This document shows positions 1 through 7,217 of a stretch of 64,000 nt of DNA, one piece after another (position 1 is the stretch's first letter; each line of letters opens with the position of its first letter). Both the position numbers and the translations under genes were made by a program. Origin of the DNA: JAJISG01 sp964347325 (lineage in GTDB: Archaea > Thermoplasmatota > Thermoplasmata > RBG-16-68-12 > JAJISG01). The DNA is taken from NCBI GenBank assembly GCA_964347325.1, contig CAYFYA010000003.1, forward strand, positions 1 to 64,000, written 5' to 3'. The notes under the pieces are model-generated. The model searched no databases, was not told where the DNA came from, and saw nothing but the letters and a program-made list of their open reading frames with translations.

Positions 1-26
1 ATCCGACCGGATGAACAACGAGGGGA

Positions 27-52
27 GCCAGGTCACGGCAGTAAGCCCCCTT
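27..52. repeat. Direct repeat copy 1: detached 3' end of RNase P RNA (att-like)
   Basis: These 26 bases are identical, and in the same orientation, to 3344-3369. Read on the minus strand they are the last 26 nt of RNase P RNA: the 3' strand of helix P1 plus the GGGGGCTTA half of P4. From base 53 outward the sequence no longer resembles RNase P RNA, so this is a detached 3' end and not a second gene. The arrangement is what site-specific integration into the 3' end of an RNA gene leaves at the far side of the element. Confidence 0.8.
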
Positions 53-190
53 ATGGACGTGTGAGGGCCCAATGCCGGCATCTTCTGATGAACCTCGCTT
101 ATCGGCCAACGGAAAACTGGGCTCACGGCAAATCCCTTAGTCCTGTCGTTAGTCGGAAAACCTTATTCACTCACCCTGACATGACCTCGC

Positions 191-1972
191 ATGCCCGCCG
201 ACAGCGTGATTCGGGCGGTGGACCATCCCTACCGGCGGAACATTCTCCACATCCTGGCGAGGGGATCCTTGACCTATTCCCAGCTGTTCGCCAGCATGGA
301 GCCGCGGGGAGGGGGACGCGGACGATTCAACTACCATCTCAAGGTCCTGCGAGAGTCGGGCCTGATCCAGGCTCAGGATAATCACTACGGCCTTACAGGA
401 AGCGGCGAGGCGGCAGTCGCCTTCCTCGAGGAGGTGAACAGGGATTCAGGTCCTCGAGCACGCCTTAACATCCCACGCCGACATATCGGCCCTCTTCTTG
501 CCTTCTCGATTCTTGGCCTTGCAGCGGTGCTTCTGCTGTGGTCCATCCTCGTTCCCATGGCGAGCGTCTCCCCCGTCCAGCCATTGGAGGCGGGGTGGAG
601 CGTCCCCACCTCGATTGAGACCGGCGAGTTGACAGCTCGATTCGGCAAAACCCGGCCCCTGGCAGCCGTGGTTGCCGACTCCGACAACGGTTTCGCGGTA
701 TGGACGCAGAGTGTGCAGACTTTCCAACCAGGCGAGGTTGCGGAAACTAAACTCCATACGGCGCGGTTCGTGCCAGGAACCGGGTGGGGCGAAATCACCT
801 CACATGATGTACCGTGGAGGGCGGCGTTGGACCTCCAAATGGCCGTTGACCCGACGGGAAATGTATCTGCCCTCTGGGTAACACGTCCGACAGAGGACCG
901 GTACCAGGTCCACGTTGGTCACCTCGTCGCGTCAGGTGGATGGGCCACGCCCACGCTCCTGGATCAGGGCGAGGCGCACGAAGTTGCTCTCGGCGAAATC
1001 GAGGCGAGCTCATCGGGACGTGTGATTGCCACCTGGATGGTTGACGGCGAGACGTATGCTTCCTATTATTCCGACCGAGGCTGGGAAGCTCCCGTCAGAC
1101 TCGGCCCTAGCGACACCGTCTATGGAGTTCAATACGACATCGTGATGAACGCCAAGGGGGACGCGGTGGCCCTTTGGTTCGAGCTGAACGAGACGGCCCT
1201 GCGACTCTGGGCGAGGACTTTCGAGGCCTTCACGGGCTGGCAGGCCCCTGTCTTCCTCGGGACGATGGGCTATTCCTCTCCCCTGGAAGAGCGGTTTGAG
1301 GCCTTGGCTTCGTTGGTCGAAGCTGGCGGGGGATGGCCTTCCCTCCGCGTCCCGACCGGTGAGCAACTCGTCGTCGACGAGAGGGGCAACGCAGTCGCGG
1401 TCTGGGGTAGAGTGGTTCTCCCGGGAGTGTATGGGGGCCCGATCGTCTGGAGCCAATACACAGATCAGACTGGGTGGACGACACCGGACCTCGTCGTGCC
1501 GGACGGAACGCTTCTATGCGATGTCGAGGGCAGTGGAACCGGTGATGTCACTCTCCTGTGGAGGGGGGGCACGAACCAGAGGAACCGCGTATATGCAGAC
1601 TCCTACACACGAGAGATGGGTTGGACTGGCCGCGAATCGGTATTCCCAGCTTACCGGTACGGGTGCCCCCAACTCGCAGTGGCCCCCAATGGAAACGCCC
1701 TAGCTGTGTGGCGCGTCGGTAGCGTGATATGGGCGAGTTACCTCGTAAGGCCGCAGTCCCTAGAGGACATGGTGGAAGACATTGGAGATCAACTGGACAG
1801 TGCGAATGCAAAGCTTGCTGGTTTCGAGCTTCGATTCCTCGTCCTAGCTGGCGTCATCGTCGGTCTCTTGGCTTCCCACGGCATCCTCCTCGCCCTCTAT
1901 TGGTACCAGGAGCACCGTCACGAATCGCACCAGGGGTCGGAAGTGAACTCTTCAAGTCGCCGCCGGGAGTGA
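191..1972 (+). CDS. Membrane-anchored winged-helix protein with extracellular repeat (propeller-like) domain
   Basis: 593 residues. Residues ~5-80 form an ArsR-like winged helix (HPYRRNILHIL, then FNYHLKVLRESGLI). A membrane helix follows at ~97-120, then ~420 residues outside the cell with repeats of the type GW..P followed by D..GN..A.W, as in beta-propellers, and a second helix at ~548-573 near the C terminus. The layout suggests a one-piece receptor: external sensor, cytoplasmic DNA-binding head. A TATA-like CCTTATTC at 161-168 puts the transcript start at about the ATG (leaderless). It lies inside the repeat-bounded cassette, upstream of the Kelch protein. The fold of the external part is inferred from repeat spacing; ligand and targets are unknown. 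Confidence 0.8.
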   Translation: MPADSVIRAVDHPYRRNILHILARGSLTYSQLFASMEPRGGGRGRFNYHLKVLRESGLIQAQDNHYGLTGSGEAAVAFLEEVNRDSGPRARLNIPRRHIGPLLAFSILGLAAVLLLWSILVPMASVSPVQPLEAGWSVPTSIETGELTARFGKTRPLAAVVADSDNGFAVWTQSVQTFQPGEVAETKLHTARFVPGTGWGEITSHDVPWRAALDLQMAVDPTGNVSALWVTRPTEDRYQVHVGHLVASGGWATPTLLDQGEAHEVALGEIEASSSGRVIATWMVDGETYASYYSDRGWEAPVRLGPSDTVYGVQYDIVMNAKGDAVALWFELNETALRLWARTFEAFTGWQAPVFLGTMGYSSPLEERFEALASLVEAGGGWPSLRVPTGEQLVVDERGNAVAVWGRVVLPGVYGGPIVWSQYTDQTGWTTPDLVVPDGTLLCDVEGSGTGDVTLLWRGGTNQRNRVYADSYTREMGWTGRESVFPAYRYGCPQLAVAPNGNALAVWRVGSVIWASYLVRPQSLEDMVEDIGDQLDSANAKLAGFELRFLVLAGVIVGLLASHGILLALYWYQEHRHESHQGSEVNSSSRRRE

Positions 1973-2064
1973 GGTTCCTATGCGAATAGGGGTAGGGCAG
2001 GGCTGCTGGGGAGCGTCCTCATCATTATTCGGGGCCTGTGGAGAAGGAAGGTTGGCAAGGGAGC

Positions 2065-3246
2065 ATGGAAGCTAGAAATGTGTTAGCGGACATGGCCGTC
2101 CTTCTCCTGGTTCTTGCTGTCCTCTTGCCGCTCCTGGCCACGGGATACGCCTCAGCTCAGGCGCAACCGTGGTCCAAGCTCAGCCCCGAGACAAGCCCCT
2201 TGCCCCGTGCCTTCCATGACATGGCCTACGATGCGGGATCGCATCGCATCATCCTCTTCGGCGGGTTGACAGAGTCGGCGAACGTGCTCGGCGACACATG
2301 GGCCTACGATGCCGATCGCAACACATGGGTGGAGATGAACCCCGCGGCCGCGCCAGCCGCTCGCAGCTCCCATGCCTTGTCGTACGATGCCGCGGAGGAT
2401 CGCGTGATCCTGTTCGGAGGCGTGCAGAAGGTGGGCGGAAGCTTTGTCGAGGTCAACGACACCTGGGCGTACGACTTTGACACGAACTCCTGGACGAACC
2501 GAAATCCCGCGGTCGCCCCTTCGCCCAGGCTCGGACACAGGATGGCGTTCGACAACCAGTCCACCCGCACCGTTCTCCTGAGCGGGCATCGGGGTCAGGG
2601 CCCGGGCGCAACGCTGTTCCACGACACCTGGGCGTACGACTTTGGAGCGAACGAGTGGACAGAGATGGCCCCGAGCTCGGCTCCGTCCGCGGGGAACCAT
2701 GGATCCCTCGTGTACGATGCGGAGTCGGATCGCATTCTGCACTTCGGCGGTGAGTCGTCCCCGAGCGCGTACAGCGACGAAACGTGGCACTACAGCTTTG
2801 ACGCGAACTCTTGGACGGAAGTGCAGCCAAGCGCAAGCCCCTCTCCTCGGTTCGCCCATGCGATGGCTCACGATACGGACTCCGATCGAACGGTTCTCTT
2901 CGGAGGCAGCTCCGGATCCGACGAAACCTGGGTCTTCAACCTCAACGCCAACGAATGGGAACAACGCTCCCCGCCGTCGCACCCGTCGGGACGACTGGGT
3001 CACCGCATGGCATATGACTCCCAGTCGGATCGGGTCATCCTGTTCGGTGGCGGACCGAACCTCTTCGGACCCTACGACGACGAGACGTGGGCGTTCGATC
3101 TGGACTCCCTGCCACCAGCACCCACGTTTCCGTGGCTACTCGTCGCCGCCCTTGCATCGATTATCGTGGCTGTGGCCGCTGTTGCTTTCCTCGTGTGGAG
3201 GCGAAGGAGCAAGGCGGGCGGAGGGGGCCGAGAAGAGGGGCTGTGA
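2065..3246 (+). CDS. Secreted, membrane-anchored Kelch-repeat protein
   Basis: 393 residues from the ATG at 2065; an in-frame GTG at 2038 is possible but lies only ~12 bases after a TATA-like ATTATTC. A signal peptide (MAVLLLVLAVLLPLLATGY) is followed by six Kelch units, each with H.M.YD....R..LFGG and then TWAYD...N.W, enough for one six-bladed beta-propeller. The C terminus has one membrane helix (~365-385) and a short Arg/Lys-rich tail, so the propeller faces outward. It is probably an adhesion or ligand-binding surface protein. It shares the rnpB-bounded cassette with the HTH receptor-like gene 90 bases upstream, which suggests related function (inference). Confidence 0.85.
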   Translation: MEARNVLADMAVLLLVLAVLLPLLATGYASAQAQPWSKLSPETSPLPRAFHDMAYDAGSHRIILFGGLTESANVLGDTWAYDADRNTWVEMNPAAAPAARSSHALSYDAAEDRVILFGGVQKVGGSFVEVNDTWAYDFDTNSWTNRNPAVAPSPRLGHRMAFDNQSTRTVLLSGHRGQGPGATLFHDTWAYDFGANEWTEMAPSSAPSAGNHGSLVYDAESDRILHFGGESSPSAYSDETWHYSFDANSWTEVQPSASPSPRFAHAMAHDTDSDRTVLFGGSSGSDETWVFNLNANEWEQRSPPSHPSGRLGHRMAYDSQSDRVILFGGGPNLFGPYDDETWAFDLDSLPPAPTFPWLLVAALASIIVAVAAVAFLVWRRRSKAGGGGREEGL

Positions 3247-3343
3247 GGCCCTGATGCGGCAGTCATGGTCTCCCCTCCCTGTTTTCGAGCGCTCCTGCGA
3301 TGAGAATCAATCTCTGATTGGCGAACGATGTGGGGTATTAGGT

Positions 3344-3369
3344 GCCAGGTCACGGCAGTAAGCCCCCTT
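3344..3369. repeat. Direct repeat copy 2: 3' end of the intact RNase P RNA gene
   Basis: Exact copy of 27-52 in the same orientation. Here the repeat is continuous with the rest of RNase P RNA and supplies the 3' strand of helix P1 (3344-3356) and one strand of P4. It ends precisely where P1 ends, as expected for an attachment core placed at an RNA 3' end. Confidence 0.85.
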
Positions 3370-3622
3370 CTGTTCTAGGCGGCATTGGACTGAGCGGCCT
3401 ACCCGGCCGAAGCCTGTTTGGCCTTGCTCCCGCGGGGAGTCGCCGTCTCACCAAATCCCGGGACAACGTCCTCGCCAGACGATTCATCCTCGTCCCGGGC
3501 TGTGTCGTTTCTGCGCCCTTGCCGTCCCTCTCAGGACCCCCGCTTGCGCGGGGCCGCGTGCAACGGAGGGGGGACTTTCCTCAGCGCCCGAAGGCACCGT
3601 CAGCCGCCCGCCGTCTCCTGGC
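3344..3622 (-). ncRNA. rnpB: RNase P RNA, archaeal type
   Basis: Catalytic RNA of RNase P, which matures tRNA 5' ends. On the minus strand the conserved GAGGAAAGTCC (CR-I, 3572-3582) and AGAACAGAAGGGGGCTTA (CR-V, 3359-3376) are both present and can form P4. P1 pairs 3610-3622 with 3344-3356 (six pairs, tandem GA mismatch, five pairs). P2 pairs 3603-3609 with 3377-3383. A UUCG-capped hairpin follows P2. The length of about 279 nt suits an archaeal form. No other feature occupies this gap. The 3' end coincides with the direct repeat described for the cassette. Confidence 0.93.
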
Positions 3623-3659
3623 TATGAATCAATCGATAGTCTGCGTAAAAAGGTTCTTG

Positions 3660-4496
3660 TCAAAGTGCGTCCCAGATGCCATCGAGCACCTTCTCGTAGG
3701 CCTTCTCCATGACTCTCTCGTCATCCATCTCCCCCGAGGATAGGTGGGGTAGGGTCCACGATGAAAGCGGTTTCACATACTTCAGCAGCTCCCGCATAGA
3801 ACGGCCTGGCAACACTTCCACCGCCCCAAGGAGGTCAGCGGGCGCGATGGAGAACACGGCCGGCCCACCAACGCTGAGCACCAGGTCGATCTCACCATTC
3901 CCCACCTCCAGCGGGAGGGGGACATCGCTACTGCTCTCTACCACCAGGTTCGGCGCCCTGGATGCTAGCGTCTCGAAAACGACTCGCACGCAGTGGTCAA
4001 CAGGCGCCAGCCCCTCCCCCAGCGGGGAGGAGCCGAACCACTCAACCCGGCTGACTCCCCCTTTCAGTGCTCCAAGGAAGTCCCGGTGGACAGCGAACAA
4101 ATCCGCTCTGCGGTTGATGTAGAGAATGCTCCCAGTGTCTAGGCACGTCAACCGTTCGGCGAGAACTGGGTCCTGGGGATCGGCCAGGAGGTGCTCCTCC
4201 TCATCGCTGACCTTGGTGAGATCGATAGGGCAGACGAGTTGGTGATAGGGATTCATCAGTTCGAGGTCGGGAGGGTCTCGACACAGCTCCCGCAGCGTGA
4301 GGGCGTCCTTGCTCACCAGGGTCCCCAGCTCCTGGCATACCTTAGAGTGGTCCAGGTGGTCCCAATAGTTGTGAGCCGATTTCGGCTTGAAGGCCCAGAA
4401 GTCCAGTCCCACGTTCTGGGCCCGACGGAAGATGGCCCGTGCAAGGCTCGTCTTTCCCGCTCCGTAGGCCATCAGCCCGTTCACCAGGATTATCAT
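3660..4496 (-). CDS. Predicted P-loop ATPase
   Basis: 278 residues from ATG 4496. The N terminus is a beta strand followed by a nucleotide-binding loop (MIILVNGLMAYGAGKTSLA), in which the usual first Gly/Ala of Walker A is replaced by Met. The rest has no family I can name; a hydrophobic strand with VLSVGGPAVF lies in the last third. Start choice: the ATG overlaps the stop of the upstream MTHFS-like gene as ATGA, with GGGAGG a few bases before it, so the pair is translationally coupled. A longer reading frame upstream gives a low-quality N terminus and is rejected. Function is unknown; it may act with its partner on a cofactor. Confidence 0.75.
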   Translation of the reverse strand: MIILVNGLMAYGAGKTSLARAIFRRAQNVGLDFWAFKPKSAHNYWDHLDHSKVCQELGTLVSKDALTLRELCRDPPDLELMNPYHQLVCPIDLTKVSDEEEHLLADPQDPVLAERLTCLDTGSILYINRRADLFAVHRDFLGALKGGVSRVEWFGSSPLGEGLAPVDHCVRVVFETLASRAPNLVVESSSDVPLPLEVGNGEIDLVLSVGGPAVFSIAPADLLGAVEVLPGRSMRELLKYVKPLSSWTLPHLSSGEMDDERVMEKAYEKVLDGIWDAL

Positions 4497-5185
4497 CGTC
4501 TTGCCTCCCTGGAGCCGGTCTCGTGTTTCAGCTCCTGCAGTACGGGTAAAACGCGCAGCTTGTCCTCGGAGAGGAGCTCCCAATGAATCCTCGACGGTTT
4601 TCGATGATGAGCTGGCATCTTGTAGGTCCCGCGGGGCGTCGCTGCGTAGTCGACCGGTATGTCATGCGCCGTCATGGGAATGTGCTCAGTCACGACCTGA
4701 AGGGGATGCACCGTCGTGACCACCGGAGTGTCAGCAGTAAGGAACCCGTACTCACGACCCAACGCGTATTCGATGTCCGAGTAACCGCCTCCTTTTCCTA
4801 CACGCCCGCCCTTCCGATCGATGGCCACCGATCCTGCCAGGACCAGGTCCAAAGTCCTCACTTTGTCTGGATGGCAGGGCCTTCCGAGGGCGAAGGCACC
4901 CCTTATGCTCTCCGCCCTCTCCGGGCGGTTCAGCTTCCTAGGGTCGAGCTCCAGGAAGCATTCGAGCTTCGTCAGTCTAGGAACCGCCATATACACCACC
5001 TTTCCGCCTTCGAGGGCCAGCCTCCTGGCCCACTTCTGCGGACTGTCGGGGTTTGCCTTGAGGGCCCTGGCGTCGTTCCAGCAGTCAAGGTCCTCAAGCC
5101 TCTTCGCGGCCTCCTGAGAGCCCTCGAAGTTGGGTATGCGACCTTCTGGCGGGAGGGGAAAGCGGGCGATGCCTTGATCCTGCAT
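4493..5185 (-). CDS. 5-formyltetrahydrofolate cyclo-ligase family protein (MTHFSD-like)
   Basis: 230 residues. The signature RVGKGGGYSDIEYAL corresponds to the nucleotide/folate-binding G.GGGY.D loop of the 5-formyl-THF cyclo-ligase family, here in the GYSDIEY form seen in archaeal and MTHFSD-like members. An upstream K-rich segment, WNDARALKANPDSPQ, resembles the ATP-binding N terminus of the family. Family members convert 5-formyl-THF to methenyl-THF, but the archaeal and MTHFSD-like branch is not well characterised. The gene starts at ATG 5185, is first in a two-gene operon with the P-loop ATPase, and diverges from the small GTPase. A folate role fits the formimino-THF genes at 19-20 kb, though they are not adjacent. 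Confidence 0.8.
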   Translation of the reverse strand: MQDQGIARFPLPPEGRIPNFEGSQEAAKRLEDLDCWNDARALKANPDSPQKWARRLALEGGKVVYMAVPRLTKLECFLELDPRKLNRPERAESIRGAFALGRPCHPDKVRTLDLVLAGSVAIDRKGGRVGKGGGYSDIEYALGREYGFLTADTPVVTTVHPLQVVTEHIPMTAHDIPVDYAATPRGTYKMPAHHRKPSRIHWELLSEDKLRVLPVLQELKHETGSREARR

Positions 5186-5296
5186 CTCTGACCATGTTCG
5201 ACGCCTCAGCAGCTGCTTGGAAGTATCGCTCTGGGTCGTTCGTATTTCCCCCGAGTTACACTACTGGGTTGTCAATCTTGGTAGCCACGCGGGAAG

Positions 5297-5304
5297 TTAT
5301 AAGC
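5297..5304 (+). promoter_or_regulatory. TATA-box promoter of the small GTPase gene
   Basis: GTTATAAG lies about 40 bases before the ATG at 5341, giving a predicted transcript start near 5325-5330 and a short leader. It excludes the longer upstream reading frame as translated sequence. Confidence 0.6.
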
Positions 5305-5340
5305 TTCCCCCGCTCGAAGTCCTCCACACCGGCGCCGTGC

Positions 5341-5925
5341 ATGAAGAGAACTATCCGGATGAAGGCCAAAGTGTGCCTAGTGGGTGAGCCCGCCGTCGGC
5401 AAAACCAGCCTCATCCGGCGCTACGTCTCCGGACACTTCGACGACTGCTATGTTCCTACTCTCCAGGCCAAGTTCGCGACCAAGCGTCTGGCCCTCAGCT
5501 TCGAGGAGCAGGAACTGAAGGTCAACCTGGACTTGATCCTCTGGGACATAGTCGGCGACAAGGGCATGAGACAACTCCTGAAGGAGGCTTACTTCTTTGG
5601 TGCCCAGGGAATCCTGGCGGTGTGCGACGTCACCAGGAGGGCGACGCTTGAGGAGCTCAGGTCCTGGTGGAAGAGCGTCATGGACACCGTGGGAGAGGTG
5701 CCATGGGTCGTCGCCGTGAACAAGTCTGACCTAAGGGACAGGTACGCCTTCGGCGAGGAGAAGCTCCATCTCATCAACGACCTCCTCAATTCTACCACTC
5801 ACTTCACCAGCGCCAAGACGGGAGAAGGGGTGGAGCATTCCTTCGAACTCCTCGGGTCGCGGGTGGTCCAACGGGAGCTCTCGAAGAACCGGGACCTGAG
5901 TCTGTACTACGCCCACTCGGTGTGA
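5341..5925 (+). CDS. Ras/Rab-like small GTPase
   Basis: 194 residues. G-domain motifs in order: GEPAVGKTS (G1), WDIVGDKG (G3 DxxG), NKSD (G4) and SAKTG (G5). No lipidation motif is visible at the C terminus, which is usual in archaeal members. It binds and hydrolyses GTP as a molecular switch; partners are unknown, as no GAP, roadblock or longin-type gene lies nearby. The start at 5341 is chosen because the TATA box at 5297-5304 lies inside the longer frame, and because the G1 motif then sits at residue ~13, as is normal. Confidence 0.9.
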   Translation: MKRTIRMKAKVCLVGEPAVGKTSLIRRYVSGHFDDCYVPTLQAKFATKRLALSFEEQELKVNLDLILWDIVGDKGMRQLLKEAYFFGAQGILAVCDVTRRATLEELRSWWKSVMDTVGEVPWVVAVNKSDLRDRYAFGEEKLHLINDLLNSTTHFTSAKTGEGVEHSFELLGSRVVQRELSKNRDLSLYYAHSV

Positions 5926-5943
5926 TCCCGCCTCGCGCTGAGG

Positions 5944-5952
5944 TTTTATAAG
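5944..5952 (+). promoter_or_regulatory. TATA-box promoter of MFS gene, leaderless start
   Basis: TTTTATAAG is centred about 24 bases before the GTG at 5972, so the message probably begins at that codon. The TTG at 5957 would lie upstream of the transcript start. Confidence 0.6.
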
Positions 5953-5971
5953 CCCATTGCCTAGGCCGGCC

Positions 5972-7162
5972 GTGACCTCCAGACGGCGCGCCCTGTGGGC
6001 CATGGGCCTCTACCACGCGTCAAACGACGGAGCCCTGGTCGCCGTCGCCGCCCTATTTCCAATCCTGTTAACGGAGGGCCTACTTCGCAACTTCAGCGAC
6101 ATCGGCTTTCTGACCTTGGTGGGACTCTCGGTGACGGTGGTGGGCCAGATTCTCTTCGGGGCCTGGAGCGACCGCGTGAGTCCCCGGATCCTCCTGCCCG
6201 CGGGGATGGTAGTCTTGGGCGTGGCGTCCTTGCTTACCACCCTGGCCGTCAACTTCGCCATGCTCCTCTCCTTGGTGGCCCTCGCCCGGGTGGGCGCCAG
6301 CTTCTATCACCCGATCGGAATCTCGTGGGTCGGCCGCAGATTCAAGGACAATCTCGACCACGCGATGGGATTCCAAAGCGCGGCGGGGGACCTGGGAGTC
6401 ATCGCGGCCTTCGCCAGTTCTGGGTTCCTCGGGCTGGTCTACGGGTGGCAGACCCCCTTCATTGTCTGGGGAGTCCTGGCCCTCCTGGCGGCCCTCTTCG
6501 GCTACATCCTAGCCGATGACGCTAGGGCCCCCGAGGTGTCGCATCGGGCAAGCATCCCGTGGACCGCCATCTTGCGCAACGTCCTCTTCTGGATCCCTCC
6601 TCTCGCCATCGGAGGCGCGGCGTACATCATTACGGTGAACTACGGCCACCTCCTCATGATCGAACGACTGGGCTTCCGGGAAGACCTGGCGGACCTGGTC
6701 GTCGCCGCCTGGATTGGCGCTGGGGTGGTCTCCGCCTACTCCTATGGGCGGATAAGCCGTGTCCTCGGGCGACTGCGTTCCCTGATCCTGGCCTTCCTGA
6801 TCATCGGCGTCTCCGGCCTGGTCCTGAGCGCGGCTCCCCCCGCCTACATCTTGCTGCCGGTCTTCATCCTATTCGGGATTGGCGTGTTCATTACGTACCC
6901 TGGTCTCTTCGCCTTCATCTCGGAGTCGACGGAAGAGGGAATAGGCGGCACGACCTTCGGGGTCATCTTCGGCTTTCAGCTGGTTGGCGGGGCCTTGGCC
7001 GGGTATGCCGCCGGTGTCATGGCGGATGTGTGGGGCATCCACACTCCGTTCTTGCTTCTCATGGCCTTGGGATTCCTTGCCGTCGGGACGCTCGTGGGCC
7101 TGGCCCCATTTCAGTTCCGACAACATGGTGGAAGAGCAGGTCCAGAGACCCGCTCTCCCTAG
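5972..7162 (+). CDS. MFS transporter, Fsr (fosmidomycin-resistance)-like
   Basis: 396 residues with about twelve membrane helices and no signal peptide. The motif SFYHPIG and the N-terminal MGLYHASNDGALVA match the Fsr branch of the major facilitator superfamily. The A-motif loop after helix 2 is GAWSDRVSPR. Members are proton-driven drug or metabolite exporters; the substrate cannot be told from sequence. The gene is monocistronic by spacing (32 bases after the GTPase stop plus its own promoter). The GTG start at 5972 follows from the TATA position. Confidence 0.88.
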   Translation: MTSRRRALWAMGLYHASNDGALVAVAALFPILLTEGLLRNFSDIGFLTLVGLSVTVVGQILFGAWSDRVSPRILLPAGMVVLGVASLLTTLAVNFAMLLSLVALARVGASFYHPIGISWVGRRFKDNLDHAMGFQSAAGDLGVIAAFASSGFLGLVYGWQTPFIVWGVLALLAALFGYILADDARAPEVSHRASIPWTAILRNVLFWIPPLAIGGAAYIITVNYGHLLMIERLGFREDLADLVVAAWIGAGVVSAYSYGRISRVLGRLRSLILAFLIIGVSGLVLSAAPPAYILLPVFILFGIGVFITYPGLFAFISESTEEGIGGTTFGVIFGFQLVGGALAGYAAGVMADVWGIHTPFLLLMALGFLAVGTLVGLAPFQFRQHGGRAGPETRSP

Positions 7163-7217
7163 GTCACGGGGGCTTCACCCGTCGACTTTTTAGACCAGGT
7201 AAACTTCCTGGGGGAAT

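Larger units (their letters stand above)
27..3369. mobile_element. Putative integrated cassette at the 3' end of rnpB
   Basis: A 3.3-kb segment lies between two exact 26-base direct repeats, one of which is the genuine 3' terminus of RNase P RNA. It carries two genes in the same direction (HTH/receptor-like membrane protein and Kelch surface protein). Integration into 3' ends of tRNA and tmRNA genes with regeneration of the RNA end is well known for tyrosine-recombinase elements; RNase P RNA is a less usual target. No integrase lies between the repeats, so this would be a remnant, a satellite, or one unit of a tandem array that continues left of the window. An alternative is a segmental duplication with chance placement. 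Confidence 0.55.

Noticed and set aside
2152..3003. Long minus-strand frame opposite the Kelch gene
   Set aside because: It has the Arg/Gly/Val-rich composition of an antisense shadow and no motif, while the plus strand encodes six clear Kelch units.
3342..3743. Plus-strand frame across the RNase P RNA gene
   Set aside because: The region is explained by RNase P RNA helices on the minus strand; the frame is a Pro/Arg/Gly-rich shadow.
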